Counted from the first letter of the stretch, positions 11,691-24,099 are shown. The stretch is 64,000 nt of DNA from Guadua angustifolia (GCA_036346375.1 CM070504.1:9545890-9609889), one strand, 5' to 3'. Notes: generated by a model not told the origin, from the letters alone. Made by a program: numbers and translations.

Positions 11691-13130
11691 TTGTACAGTG
11701 CGATAATCACATGTAGATACCACGTACACGAAGCTACTACTGAAGTTTTTGACTCTGAGTCGATACCTGACATAAACCAACAAAGTAAGGTAAGCACCCC
11801 TTTTGATTATATTGATCCTAGTATTTTAATTTTGTTTTGTTCTATTAAATCTATTTATGCATGTGCATATTTTCAGTAAATTTGCTATATTGTGGTATTG
11901 GTAGTTATAACCATATCTCATGGAATTTTCTTAATAAATATTGACCTGTGAACCTTGATAAACCTAGAATTAAGGTTAAACAATATATAATATCAATTTG
12001 GGTATATGCGATGATTAATAATAATGCTTAGCCATGCTATAGATTTGGGATGAACAAGTTGGATATACAGTTCAGATAAAACTTTAAAATATTGAGACAT
12101 GATGATGGTTACTGGTATTTTGGTATAAAAACTCAAAATAAAATTATAGTTTTGACATGAGCAATTATTGACAATAGCCGGATGTGCGTGAGATTTGCAC
12201 GTAGTGTAGGGGGGATTATCGCCTAAGTCGGATTAAGGACCAAATATAGTGTTGTATGATCCAAAGGATATTCGTACAACCACATGTACTGGTATGGGAC
12301 GACCTTAACCTATTAAATTATTTAAATTTAACTTTGCACATTGAAAGGCTGGAGTGGTACGTGCTATCTGAACTGATTGCTCAAAGGGGTGCCCTCACCA
12401 AGGTGTTGGGAGTAACGTCTACTGATACAACAGTATACGCTATACTATGGGGAGAAGTGGGACAATGGGATGTGAAACCATTTGTCATACCAAGTGTACA
12501 AATATCTTCTGCCACCACATTATGGATTTGTCGTCATTGGAGCTGGTGCAAAGTTAGATTTATATAATGTAATGGTTATGCTATGACTCTCTGCGGCATA
12601 CCAAATGATGTGGGCTAATGATGTGCAAAAAAGTCAGTCATGTTTTGTGGGTAAAGTTGTACACCTCTGTAGAGTGAAAATCTTTTCGAAAAGCTGTGCC
12701 CGTGGTTATAGGAGACTTGGTGAACTAACACTAGCTAGATATTTTATTATTTTTAAAATAGTTTGAATTGGAAACATGTGTTAGAAAGCTTACCGTGCAA
12801 ATAATTCAATACTATACATGTGTTGGTAAATATTGATTTCATCTGTTGTACGTGTCGTGTGTTGGCAAAGACTGGATTTATGCCATGTGTTGGCAATGGA
12901 CGATTCGATGCTCACGTCATGGAGGATTGTGAGTTGTTACTTTATAATTTACATACTTGTTATTTTCATATCAGTCAAACTCGCTTTTACAATTTACGTT
13001 TGTAAATTACTACTTGAATTTTAGATTCAATTTCGCTTTATGCAAATAAATTGTAGAAGCCTCCTTTGACATAAGCCTGCATTATTGCAAAAATTTGAAC
13101 AACAGATACTAATCATGAAAGTTTTGCCAA
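11690..13130 (+). repeat. Diverged Tekay-family LTR relic 2
   Basis: This is collinear with relic 1 and with the intact LTR: GTAAGCACCCCTTTTGA near 11790, AATGCTTAGCCATGCTA near 12020, TACAACCACATGTACTGGT near 12275, and GTGGGTAAAGTTGTACACCT near 12648. It matches relic 1 better than it matches the intact LTR in several blocks. The end at the XH-domain relic is abrupt. Confidence 0.58.
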
Positions 13131-13239
13131 GAGATATAGGGAAAAAATATTATTTCATAGTTTAAGACAAGAAGACCTTACCACAAATATGATAACGAAA
13201 TATATTATTTCATAGTTCACAAATATCAACAAGCGTACA

Positions 13240-13760
13240 TTGAGAAACCACATTAGGGGTTTTTCATGTCTGCCATCATATATGCCATAGCTTCTGCAAC
13301 AGAGACTTCTCAATTCTCTCTGAAGTTTCACAACTCCAATACAATACCGATTTATTTGGCACAAATAACCAATTGATCTCCAGCTATATCTCTTAATCCC
13401 TACAAAAGCGATATGATCATATTGTTGTAAAAAGAGTGTTTTGGTATATTATTAGTAACCATATCGAATTAAATATTACAAACTTTTATATTATCTCTAT
13501 AAGCTCAGCTTTGGCTTCTTCCAACTCTGTATTATCCCTTTGGTCCTTAATAATGAATGCCGTGTTAAGGAATTCAATATCTCGTAATTTATCATCTATG
13601 TCTTTCGGTTCTTGTTTCATCTCATAAATCTTTTCAGTTAACTCAGACTTTCTTTTCAGTTATTCGATCTCCACCTCAAGTTTTTGTTTAGTTTCTAATA
13701 GCTTTTCTATGTTGTCTCTTTTACCAAAATCATATTTTAATCTTGCCGTTAATTTAGATC
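13240..13760 (-). pseudogene. XH-domain (FDM/IDN2-type) gene relic
   Basis: On the minus strand, 13490-13720 reads as a charged coiled coil containing QRDNTELEEAKAELIE. This closely resembles the segment between the coiled coil and the XH domain of plant FACTOR OF DNA METHYLATION / IDN2 proteins, which act in RNA-directed DNA methylation. A TAG-bounded piece at about 13375-13400 reads GLRDIAGDQLV, like the first residues of the XH domain after an intron, followed by in-frame stops. The N-terminal zinc finger and XS domains are absent. Intron-like spacing suggests a genomic fragment, not a processed copy. The family call rests on a short segment. Confidence 0.5.
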
Positions 13761-14448
13761 AAAAACAAAATTATGTTCTCACATATCAGAATAATGGGCT
13801 GATCAAAGTAGTGGCAAAGAGAATTTCAACGTTCTTATAAGTATGTCACAAACCATGCATATTACAAACCACATGAACATTAGTCACAAACCAAAAGAGT
13901 ATAAGAGATCGTCACAGATATTACTAAACTTTGCATTGCTCAAAATAATATAGGATTCACTAAACTATGCATGCAACAAAAATAGAAGCCCATCTAATTA
14001 CTGATAATACATATCTTGTGAGAAAACTCATAGAAAGTCTGGATAAGAAGCCCATCCAACTACAACCTCTGATGCTAATGCACAACACAAGAGGTGGGTA
14101 ATTTAGATAATAATGAAATGGATAAGTTTCATTATGTAGACATAATTTTCACTGTAGTGTAGCATTTGAAATGCAAATAGGCCTAGATTTCTTATCTGGA
14201 CTCTAGAGGTGAATCAAATTAACACCAAACTGACATAATAGGAAGTTGCATGGTAGCTCACCATTTGGAGCATGTAAGGTATATTACACTTGCATTAGGT
14301 AACAATATTGAAACAGAGAGGCCGTCTTTCTCCAAAATTTTGGATAAAACATCTCAGCAAAATCCTTTACAATTGCGTCACAAGCATGGAATTTCTACTT
14401 TGTTCTTTTTTGTACAAATTGTCACATTATTTTTTACATAATTTAATT
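13760..14448. other. No gene seen
   Basis: AT-rich sequence with short repeated phrases such as CACAAACCA near 13850-13910. It is the far 3' flank of the GH10 gene before the MULE insertion. Confidence 0.45.
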
Positions 14449-14658
14449 TGTGTAAAACTAGTATATAATTAATGTAAAAAAGGTCATGCATGGAATGCTC
14501 AAAATTTGAGTGCTATTTAATAAGAAAACACTCAAGTATTCCCTAGACACCTAGTGTGTAAAACTAGTATATTATTTATGTAAAAAAGGCCATGTATGGA
14601 ATGTTCAAAATTTGAGTATTATTTAATAAGAAAACACTCAAGTACTCCCTAGACACCT
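14449..14658. repeat. 106-bp tandem duplication
   Basis: Two adjacent copies (14449-14554 and 14555-14658) share GTGTAAAACTAGTATAT, TGTAAAAAAGG and CCTAGACACCT blocks and differ at only a few positions. In the pre-insertion arrangement this lies about 100-300 bases downstream of the GH10 stop codon, so it may be in its 3' untranslated or terminator region. Confidence 0.85.
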
Positions 14659-14752
14659 CAAAGTAATATCTAATAGACAAAAAAATTGAGTGCTCATAAA
14701 CAAAAAAACACTATATCAGAAAATACCAAAAATGGTACTAGCCAAGTCAGTT

Positions 14753-14761
14753 ACGCCTTGA
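14753..14761. other. MULE target site duplication, left copy
   Basis: ACGCCTTGA here is identical to 30472-30480. A 9-bp duplication is the signature of Mutator-type insertion. Read on the minus strand it is the end of the GH10 coding sequence (last residues I-K-A plus the first base of the stop), and the next bases complete the original TAA stop. Confidence 0.95.
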
Positions 14762-15160
14762 GAATTTTTTGCTCTTTTGGCCGAAATTCGAAACTTATTT
14801 ACGGATTTAGCTACCGTAGAGAAAGAATTACAGAAATAGCCTCTGAGCAGTACAATTCCATGGTCGGGATCGCGGAATAATTTTTAAATTTTTCTCAGCT
14901 AATTCATGACGCCAACAATGAATAATTTTTATTATTTTTCTCGGCCAATTCGCGGACCCACAGCGGAATAATTTTTCAATATTTTTTAATATTCAGCGGA
15001 CGAGTAGCGGAATAATTATGTTTTTATTTTTTTAAATAGTTTTTAATATTCATGGCGAACCGCGGAATAATTTCTCAAATTTTTCGAATTATTTTTTCAC
15101 GGTTTTTTATTCATGGCTTTTTTTTTGATTGAATAACACGCGACGGCGCTGGTTTTTTCG
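14762..15160 (+). repeat. MULE left terminal inverted repeat
   Basis: It starts GAATTTTTTGCTCTTTTGG and matches the reverse complement of 30047-30471. The outer 100 bases are nearly identical. The inner part is an array of GCGGAATAATTTTT-type units with length differences, ending at the shared CGACGGCGCTGGTTTTTT-like block. Confidence 0.92.
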
Positions 15161-15545
15161 ACGCTGGCCCCACGGCTGAATTCATATTCTTGGACATGGG
15201 ATTCGCCGACCCGTCGAGCGCATGATGTGTGGGCGGCGAGGCGGTCGTTCTTGTGACACGTGTGGCGAAATTGCGTCATGTGGTATTGTGGCCTTGGCAC
15301 GTGTGAGGCGGGGCAGCGTCGGCGAAAAAATTTGGCGACGTGTAAGCTGGGAAAAGAGAAGAAGAGGGGGCCGGAGGAGGGCTGGTTCGACGTGTCAGGC
15401 TCGGGAAAAAAAAGAGGGGGGCCGGAGGAGGGAGGCCGATGAAAAAATTGACACGCGCAAAAAAGATAAGTAACGTTGTACTGTGTACGCCGAAAGCAAC
15501 GTCCTGCTGTCTCCGCCGAAAGCCGAAAAACTGCATGCATGTGCC

Positions 15546-15552
15546 TATAAAA
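15546..15552 (+). promoter_or_regulatory. Probable MULE transposase TATA box
   Basis: CCTATAAAATC is followed about 30 bases on by a purine-rich leader with GAGAGAGATCGAG. It points into the element toward the transposase. A GTTAGTG splice donor at 15862 suggests a leader intron running through the AT-rich 15.9-17.8 kb region. Confidence 0.5.
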
Positions 15553-15869
15553 TCTCATCTCTTCCGATTGGTTTCGTTCTGGCAGAAGAAATTCAGCTCA
15601 AGAGTGAGAGAGATCGAGTGCAGAAGAGAGGATAGTGAGGAAAACAGAGAGGAAAAAGAGGTGGACAAGGAGATTTGGAAGTGTATATTGGGAGGAATTT
15701 ATGCTATATTCATATTTTGTACAAATTTATATCTTCGATGATTTATTCATGGTTCATATTTTACTGCAGTTGATTCGGGAGCGTTATTTCTGATTACTTT
15801 CTGGGGTGGTTATTTCGAAAGTTACTCCGGCTGTCGCAATCATCAGTTGAGCTTCAGAAAGGTTAGTGT

Positions 15870-17800
15870 AAATATTACTACATTGAAACACGGTAGTGGT
15901 TCATGAGCAGTGAAAATAATCGTAGTAAATGTATAACGGTAGAAGATGAAATGACAGTACTAGTGTAGTGTGTAGCACACGAATGGATGATACAATCTGT
16001 AAAAACTGTTATATGTTTGGGGTGATATGTTAGCGCAATTAGTAGTATAATGGTAAAACAGTATGCAATGAACATATTAGTTAATTAGTTGCAAATAAAA
16101 TAAACACACGTAGATAATGGCTCCATGTTATTTTCTTATAATGTTAGTCGGCGCGTCAAATAAATTCATTTCCTGTCTCATATTACTGGATGCACATGTT
16201 TTCGCGGTATATATGAACAGCCTTAGAGTTGTTACTGAAATGCTCGTAGTACTTTTCGTTCCTAACGAGATGCTTGTGTTTTAGTCTATGGAACCGGGAC
16301 TGTATGTGCTGCTTTGCAGTTTTTTTGTTGTTTAGCCGATGTTTGGTATTGAGTTAGCCATTTAGGATTGATCAGATGTCATAAAAAAACTACAAAGACG
16401 GTTATTAATGGACGCGGGATGTGATGATTTTGTAACGACATGTCTTAAGCCACTAAGTATTGAAATCTTGTTGTTAGACCATTTGTTTTGAAACCTAGTA
16501 GCTTTCATTTCTAACCGGTTTAGGACGAAACTAGTTAGAAGCAGTAGGAAATATCATAGATATGCCACATTTTCGAGATTAGTACATGGAGTATCACATA
16601 GAATGGTAATTTCGGTGCAAAAAGTCGTACATGAAATGATAGTAGTAATTGAGTAGTAAATGAATTCAGAATGTTTAATTTGTAGTGTAGTATTTCTATG
16701 ATATTAATAAAATTGCAGGATGAATGGTTTAATTTTTAGTGTAGTATATCTATGATATTAATGGAATGTTAGTTCGGTGTAATGAAATTGCTGAAGTATC
16801 CGAAAAGCCTTATTTATTCCTGACGTAGTAAGGTAATGAAATGATGCTTGACCGGACCCGTTGTTGTAAAAAGGACTGGGGGCCATCTTGCATATTTTTA
16901 CATTGTGAAATGAATAGTTAAATATTTAGTGTAGTATTTGTATGATATGAATGGAATGTTACGTCGGGTTCGAAATCTTTAGCAATTTAGTTTAGTATTT
17001 ATATGATATTAATAGAATAAATAACAGTACATGATTTCTATAACAAGACCACATGCAAATTGTACGTTAGTGTTTAATGCGCTGTAACATCCCGAAAATT
17101 ATAAAACAGTGAATTATCATAATATGAATTTGCAATTTGAATATTCTTGAGTTTTATTGAATTTATGATTTTCTTAATTGATTTCTTGGATTTTGTATTG
17201 CAAAGACAATTAAAGAAAATGAGAAAAATCAAGAGAACAAAAGAAAAGTTGGGAAGAATTTATTTTATGAATTCAAAATCTGTGTATAAATCAATTTATG
17301 CACTGATCAAAATATATGAATATCAATTTGAATATTTAAAAATGAAAAAGTGGTCAATTTGACTAGAAACAGTACACTGTCCGAATTTGTGAAAAATATC
17401 CAGAGCTCATCTCCAGCTGAAAAATTTACCAAATTACCCTTGATATAGTATTTACCGCTGGTAAAAATATGAGAAGATTATCAGATAGGATAAGGTTCCA
17501 AATAATTCGAAAACAGAATCAAATAAAAGCTGAAAAATGAAGTGTCAGAATTTTTATAAATTACTGGAACAAAATATTGATCTGAAAATTTTACATAAGA
17601 ATCCTTGTCTCAATTAAATTTTAAAAAAAAAGTTTCAAAAATTTTAGAAAATATTTGGACCCTCTGCAAATATAAATACAGAGAAAGGAATTGTGAGCAC
17701 GGTGTAATGTCAGAATTTTAATTAATTCTACCCGAAGTATTTTGACTTGAAAATTTACCTGGACATTATCTACCTCCAGGAGAGTGTGTAGAAAAAGTTA
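15870..17800 (+). other. AT-rich leader or intron-like region of the MULE with a four-copy repeat
   Basis: No coding frame of note. A degenerate unit containing TAGTGTAGTATTTCTATGAT and then ATTAATGGAAT recurs near 16682, 16736, 16925 and 16989. TGTAACATCCCGAAAAT at 17084 resembles a gypsy LTR start, but no matching LTR end was found. The region could be a long leader intron of the transposase or a nested insertion. Confidence 0.4.
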
Positions 17801-17810
17801 AAAAAAATCT

Positions 17811-20462
17811 TTGACGTTCAGTGCATTTGCCCGGTCAACCGTTGAGGCGGTTCCTTCATCTTTCACTCCGTGTTTTATGGTCTCACATGCGTGCGTTTGC
17901 GTCTTTCTCTATGGTAGGTATTTAATGGAAGAAATTCAAGATTTGTGCATGTTTTATGGTGACGGCATTATTCGAGAGGGTCCATATGGGGTGGATCTTT
18001 CGAACTGTGAAAAGAAGGTGATCCGGACTCTGTGTCGGCGGAGATGAGTCTCATCGACCTCCTTGACGTCGCGTCTGGCGCGATTCGATCGGGAGACTGC
18101 TCGAAAGAAGCTCATAATCGAGGCGGTACATCCTAGATTCGAGGAAGGTTCCTCGAATTACATGTGGGTTCTATGCAAGATCATGGGAGGCACAATGTGG
18201 CGCGAATACATGCAAATTGTGATGAACCCCGAAGCGTTAATACACCGTCGGCCGATGGTGTATGTGCGCTTCTTGGACGGAGGCCAAACCTCTAGTCCCC
18301 TCGGTGGAGGCGGCGTCGACGTCGAAGGTTCCTCTGGGGCTATCGGTGAGGACATTGGTCCGGATGACATTCACGCGAGTGAAGACATCGGGCCCTATTG
18401 GTCCGCTCGCATTGACTGCCACGAGCACCTGGAAGCTATGACGGATGAAGCAATGTCCGATGAAGACGAGGAAGTCGACTCGGATAGCAGCGGAGATGAC
18501 GCAGCGCAGCTCGATCGGTGGCATTGTGTCCATCGATGTGGAGTCGTGTCTTCTCATTGGGCGACTGGCGGTGGCGTCTCTCGTCTTTGCCAGACGAACC
18601 CAACAATGAGTGGGCCTTCGATCAAGGCACTCTTACGGTAGGCGGCGCTTCCTACAAAGGGCGCGCCATGAGTAATTGCTAGATCGCGGTAAACATCACC
18701 GCACCTACCGGTTTTCTGGTCGAACCGGAGACCTACATTGTGAAGTGTATGGATCTGAGTGTCCGGTAAGATCCGCGCCCAAAAGTTCAAGGGCACGAAG
18801 TTCGGCTTCGGGATAACCGTCTGACGGACCACACTGTGATTCTTTGAGCCGCTGCAAGCACGAAATGTCACGCCCAAATATGTGGCGGCTGATTTCTCAC
18901 TTGGTCACGGCGGGCGTGATCGTTTCACCGAAGATATTGATGGCGGCGTGGTCAACACGGTGGGATATCTGTTAGCTACGCCAAGGTGTGGCGGCGAAGA
19001 AGAGAGTTATAGAGATGATGTACGCACGTATGAAGAGGGTACAACCTTGTCCTCGCATGCTTCACCAGATTGTCAAGCCAATCTGGTGCGTACATCAACA
19101 AGATGGATAGGCCACACCCACGAAGGGTCCCAACACTTTCATCCTCGGCCGTGTGTTTTGGGCATTCGACACCGTTCGGGGCTTCGCGTCGCTTGACTGT
19201 CTTGACCATGGATGGCACTTTCCTATCTGGCGGTGCTGAGGCACCATACTCATAGCGGTCGCGGCGGGCGCCAACGACCAGCTACTCCCGTGGCCTATGC
19301 AATCGTGGAAAGCGAGAACACGGAGAGCTGGTTGTGGTTCCTAGCAAATGTAAACAAGCCGTTGTCGGGACCGCCCGACGTATGCCTCATCACGGACGGG
19401 CATCTTTGGGTTAATGTCGCCATCGGCACCATGCAAGGAGGACACAACCACCGTACCGGTGGAATGAGCGTCGTCAATCGCTGGTGCATGAGACATCTTG
19501 CCGCGAACACGCATAGGAGGTTCCGCAGAAGGAAATCATGAAGACATTCAAGAGACTCGCATGCAAAACCAGAGGCGGAAGTTCGAGGCCATATGGAGAG
19601 TGCTCGATCAGAGACCGCCTGCGACTTACGCGCGATCCACGGAGGCGGTGAACAACTTCTCGCGATGGGTGCAATTGCACGCTCGAGCTAGAGAAGTGGT
19701 CCTGTTGCATGACACCGGCGGCGCAAGGTGCGGCATAATGACAACTAACATGTCGGAGGTTTACAACGGTGTTACGAAGGGTGTTCGGTCCTCCCAATCG
19801 GTGCCATCGTGGAGGAGACACAGAGCAGACCGTTGGATACTTTGTGTACTGAGGGGATGAATGCAAAGAGGCATCTAGGCGAGGGAAAGAAGTTCTCGAA
19901 CGTATGCGCATACATGGAGAAGAAAATAGAAGGCTCGCTCACGACGCCCGCACCATGGATGGAGTCGGCGAAAGTTTGAAGTTAGATCTCACGGAGAAGT
20001 TCGTGGATGGCCATAGCAGAGGCTACCGTAAGCAAGTGTGCACGATAAGGGATGTGGCCACATGCACATGCAACAAGCCACTCTTGTTGCACAAGCCATG
20101 CTCACATGTATATGCGGCGTCTTGCGGTTCTCCGTCGACCCACCGTGGCATACATCTCGAGTGCCGACACGAACCATCTGCTCGGGACATGGAGTTCGAG
20201 TTTAACTCCTACGGCTTGGACATGCATTATAGGGGCGTGGCGGAGCAAGTCACTTGGTGTCGAGCGATGCTTTAAAGCGGAGCGGCCGTGGGCAGTGGCG
20301 ATCCGGCGAATCCGTAACGATATGGATGCAAGTCGGCGGGAGGCAGACGAGCTGCCGCAAAAGTGCCGTATATGTAGGACGATGGGACATACAATGAAGA
20401 ACGCCCTAATAGGGCGGCTAAATCGGCCCATCCGTAGTGACCGTGAAACTAATGTGCCTTGA
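17811..20462 (+). pseudogene. mudrA-type MULE transposase, multiply frameshifted
   Basis: The family catalyses cut-and-paste movement of Mutator elements. Pieces appear in the family order across several frames. The N-terminal region has GPYGVDLSNCEKK (17980) and an acidic stretch (18460-18500). The core has IVESENTESWLWFLANVNK (19303-19360), around the DDE catalytic region, preceded by a frame-broken MDGTFLSGG (19209). Next come GGARCGIMTTNMSEVYNGV (19710-19770), a SWIM zinc finger CTCNKPLLLHKPCSHVYA (20065-20118), and a terminal knuckle CRICRTMGHTMKNA (20372-20411) with its last Cys replaced. At least six frame changes and in-frame stops preclude a working protein. The order and spacing leave little doubt about identity. 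Its codon use and GC content differ from the AT-rich region before it. Confidence 0.88.
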
Positions 20463-20650
20463 TGTAATTTTTTCCAGTGCAAGTAATGCAATACCATGTA
20501 CCGTTCATGTGATTTCATAAATTTGCTATGTAATATCATATACTGTGCTAATGTCAAGTCACCACATTTTATTTGTTCACATTTCATGTCATATTAATTT
20601 TTTTATCTTACCTATATTAATTTCGTATATTTTTCCCGTTCTCGCAGGAT

Positions 20651-22725
20651 ATGGCTGCCCAGTCGCAGACTTTGCTTGACCCGCACTACGATGCCAAGCA
20701 TCGTAGCAGGCTTTGGCCTACAGGTGTCGTGCCACCGTCTTTTGTTCTCCGAGCACCGAGGAGTATTGGCCCTCGGACGTCGTGCGAGCCCACTCTCTTC
20801 GAGGTGAGCTCTGCCACGTCCGGATGTCGCATATCGGGCAAGCCTACACTTATGACGTTGCTCTCTTCTCCGCTCGTTGATCGTTGGAGGCCGGAGACCA
20901 CACATTCCACTTCCGGTGGGGAGATGACCATCACTGCTGCGGGGCGTTTACGTACATTACCGGCTTGCCTATCGAGAACACGCCGATAGTTCCCCACCGA
21001 GGAGTCCCGTTGGAAGATACGGTTGCAACACAGTTTGGTGATCCGATCCACGAGAACGATCAAGGTGTTCATTGCCGGTAACCGCGCTACATGTGCTTTG
21101 CCCGATGATGCTCCTGAGCTCGTGGTGAGGACTCACCTTGTCGCCTACCTGCTTTTTCTGTTTGGCTGGGTGTTGTTCCCTACATCACAGGGAGATTATG
21201 TCAACCCCGGCTACATCCACATAGCGAGAGGCTTTGGCGAGCGCCAACCCCGGCGGCGTCCTCGATTCGATTTTGGATCAGCGGTTCTCTGTTCCACATA
21301 TAGGGGACTGTGCGCTGCTTGCACGAAGACATCCGCGGGGGAGCCTGTTCTTGCAGTTTGCTACCTGTTGCTCCAGATCTGGTCTTGGGAGCACTTCCCT
21401 GTGGGACGCCCGTACTTCCGGGAAGAGATTCACCCGTATCCGTCGGATGATATGTACTACAGGGGACATCCCGTGGACGCTCCCACCATGGGTCTACGGT
21501 GGACAGCTGCCTACCTGGGATGGGCTAGGGATAGGCCTCGCAGGGTCTACACTGAGTTTCATGACCAATTTGAGACCTTGCACGAGTACGAGATCATATG
21601 GCAACCCTGGACTCCTGATTTGTTGCTTGCTTTCGCACCACATGGAGTTTCAATTCAGTGTGTTCAGGACAGTGCGTACTGGTTGACGACATGTCACCTC
21701 GTGTTCTGCCATATGGTAGAGGCGTACTGCCCAGGTAGGGTCATGCGCCAATTTGGACTCCACCAGGAAATCCCCCCTCCAGGTGGCCGGCCTTTACCAA
21801 GAAAAGTGCATGGGTAAGTTTATTTCATAAGTACGAACAGTTATTTGTAATTTTAATTTATAACCTACAATTTTCATTCTCGCAGGCAAACTCGGAAGGG
21901 GCAAAGGAGCGATGATTGGCGCGAGGCACAGTCACCGTGGACGACATTATGGGAGCAGTCCGCCACGCAGCAGGTTGTAGTGGAGCATCGGCCTTACGAC
22001 CCTCACTCCTACGTCGCATATTTGCAGTGGTACGTGCCTCGTACGCGTGCCCGACTTACTGGAGCACCGCCCGCAAGGCCCGAGGAGATCTCGCACGAGG
22101 AGCGGTTGGCACTCGGCCACCCTGTACACCGCGCGGCACGACAGGATGACGCGGTACGGAGATATGTTATATTAATGGCACACATTTGTTGTACTAACCA
22201 TGTTTTCGTGCAGTTCGACCGTGCCACCCGCATCGTCGAGGAGGGTTCCGCTGCACTACAACGTGGAGGCGACATCACTGTGGCCGAGCTGCTCGCGGTT
22301 GTGCGTTCTATGGTGGACGATGCCAAGGGCATCGTCAAGTCATTTACATGCGGGAGCCACAGTGATGTCTCGTAGCCAAAGACCAAGACATGCAACCGCA
22401 TTGCAGTCTTTGGCGAGTCGATCGTCCGAGACACAGTGATGTCCCCAGCAGCAGCCACAGGGATGTCCCCAGCAGCCAGCACCCTGCACATGAGCTGCCA
22501 CAGTCATCTCCCGCGCCGGCACGTCGAAGCTTCTTCGGGAGAATAACAAGCTTCGGACGATCTTCTTCCTCTCGGCAGGTACAACACGAACATTTAGTTG
22601 TCATACTTACAATTAATCACGTAATGTGACCTATTTGGTAATGCCATCTCCTTCTACAGCGCGAGCGCGGCGATCAATCTCACCTGCCCTCATCGTCTAG
22701 GCCGTCATCGTCTAGGCCTTCATAA
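20651..22725 (+). pseudogene. Plant mobile domain (PMD) gene carried by the MULE
   Basis: The first exon (20651-21813) starts MAAQSQTLLDPHYDAKHRS and carries PMD hallmarks: RWRPETTHS with a shifted THTFHFRWGDD, TGLPIENTPIV, then SWEHFPVGRPYF and LRWTAAYLGWARDRPRRVY. Splice signals are clear: GTAAGT at 21814, CGCAG at 21891-21895, GT at 22154, TGCAG ending 22213, GT at 22579, ACAG ending 22659. Exon 2 (WREAQSPWTTLWEQSATQQV, then HRPYDPHSYVAYLQWYVPR), exon 3 (FDRATRIVEEGSAALQRGGD) and exon 4 (stop 22723-22725) match the usual C-terminal layout. PMD proteins of the MAIN/MAIL1 group silence transposons, and transposon-borne copies are known. Exon 1 has at least four frame changes, so it is called a pseudogene, although exons 2 and 4 are clean. 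Confidence 0.82.
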
Positions 22726-22739
22726 ATCCTGCAGCACCA

Positions 22740-23400
22740 AGTGAGGTACTTTACTTTCGATTGAAGTTATTATCTCTTGTCGAATATAATTTCTAGGAGG
22801 TACCTAACATTTTGTTTCAGTATCACGTTCTTCTGCGATACACGCGGAGGATCAACGCTTCTTTCACCGTCGACGGATGATGGCGTACATACACCGACCG
22901 ACGTGGATACCCTCCAGGAATTGCGGCAGAGAGTTATCATTGGGCTGCGTTAGCACCGCCACGCCTACCGCAGATACCCACCTCAGCAGGGTTGGTTTGC
23001 GCCTGGCCAGGTATGTTTGTGCAACCCAAGTTATTCGCAACACGACGTCGTGCTAAAAATGCGTGTCGCGCGAGTTTCGAGGACGAGTTCTCTCGGTGGG
23101 CACCGCGGTATACGACACCGCAAGTGGCATCGGTAGGTGTTTAGCGTAATTTCTTTCCTCCCTTTTCACTCTGATCGATAATCGCAATCCAATGCAGCCT
23201 CCGGGGTGGGTGGGGACATCTTGACCGCGCAACACCGGTCCTAGCCGATTAGCGACACCTCTCGCGTGGCGAAGACACACACTCGACTTGCGCACCACGC
23301 ATTTAAGCGAGGCGACGGTTTCGTTCCCGAGCACCAGCTCCGCCATCGTGGCGGTGATCGGATTAGAGTTGCGGTGTCTTATGCCATTATTTCACTTTTA
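22740..23400 (+). other. Likely further 3' exons or tail of the PMD transcription unit
   Basis: Donor- and acceptor-like sites (TTTCAG ending near 22820, AATGCAG ending near 23196) bracket GC-rich coding-like pieces with no stable frame. After 23400 the sequence turns AT-rich like a 3' untranslated region. No domain was recognised. Confidence 0.4.
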
Positions 23401-23715
23401 CTATGCCATTACTTGCACCATTCACCAGTAATATTGTGAGATTGTAAGTATGTGGTTGGATGTAATATTGCTGTTTTTTATATCCAAAAATGGTGGTTGT
23501 GGTACCGGAGAACTGAAAATTTAAGTTATTGGTTGGTACTTTAAGTTTATGACTGACGAGTCATTGAATAGCCTTACTTAGTTTACTTCTCTACAGCATT
23601 TTCAGTTATAATATATATATCAATCTCTCAAACCAAAAGAAGACATTCTAGCAGATCCTTAGATAATCAATCTTATTCAACACAACCATCTTCACATTCA
23701 ATCTTATTCAACACA

Positions 23716-23960
23716 TCACAATAAGTCCATCACAAGATTCAATAGTATTACTCCTAGCGATAATAGTACCCATCGCCTTCTTGTAGACAATCCAGTATAT
23801 CGTGTAAGCCTCGGTGAACACATCGTCGAGGTTTCTTGGTGTTTGTTCAAATTCAGCAGCGTTGTAGAGCATCTGCAGGTTAACAAACCATTTCTGAAGG
23901 AAATTACAACACGCCTTTGTATTTCTTCTCGCCTCTTCTTTTGGGACTTCATCACGTCAG
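23716..23960 (-). pseudogene. Unassigned MULE accessory gene fragment, copy A
   Basis: On the minus strand an open frame reads DEVPKEEARRNTKACCNFLQ and continues through FVNLQMLYNAAEFEQTPRNL to a stop near 23716. The PKEEARRNTKAC segment also occurs at 25567-25620 (copy B), where different exons follow it. No known domain was recognised. The high proportion of coding-like residues suggests a real exon of an accessory gene. Confidence 0.5.
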
Positions 23961-24099
23961 TAATCCCTTCTTTGGAATTATGACAAGCTGGACACTAATT
24001 AAATATAATTATGTGAATAAAAAAAATGAGACCTTTTGCTTCCGTATTTTTGCCTCTCTATCTTATCTTGATTTGGACCATCGGTAATGGCTATCTGCA

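Noticed and set aside
15097..15558. 153-codon minus-strand frame at the MULE left end
   Set aside because: It overlaps the terminal repeat and promoter region and has low-complexity proline and phenylalanine runs without a domain.
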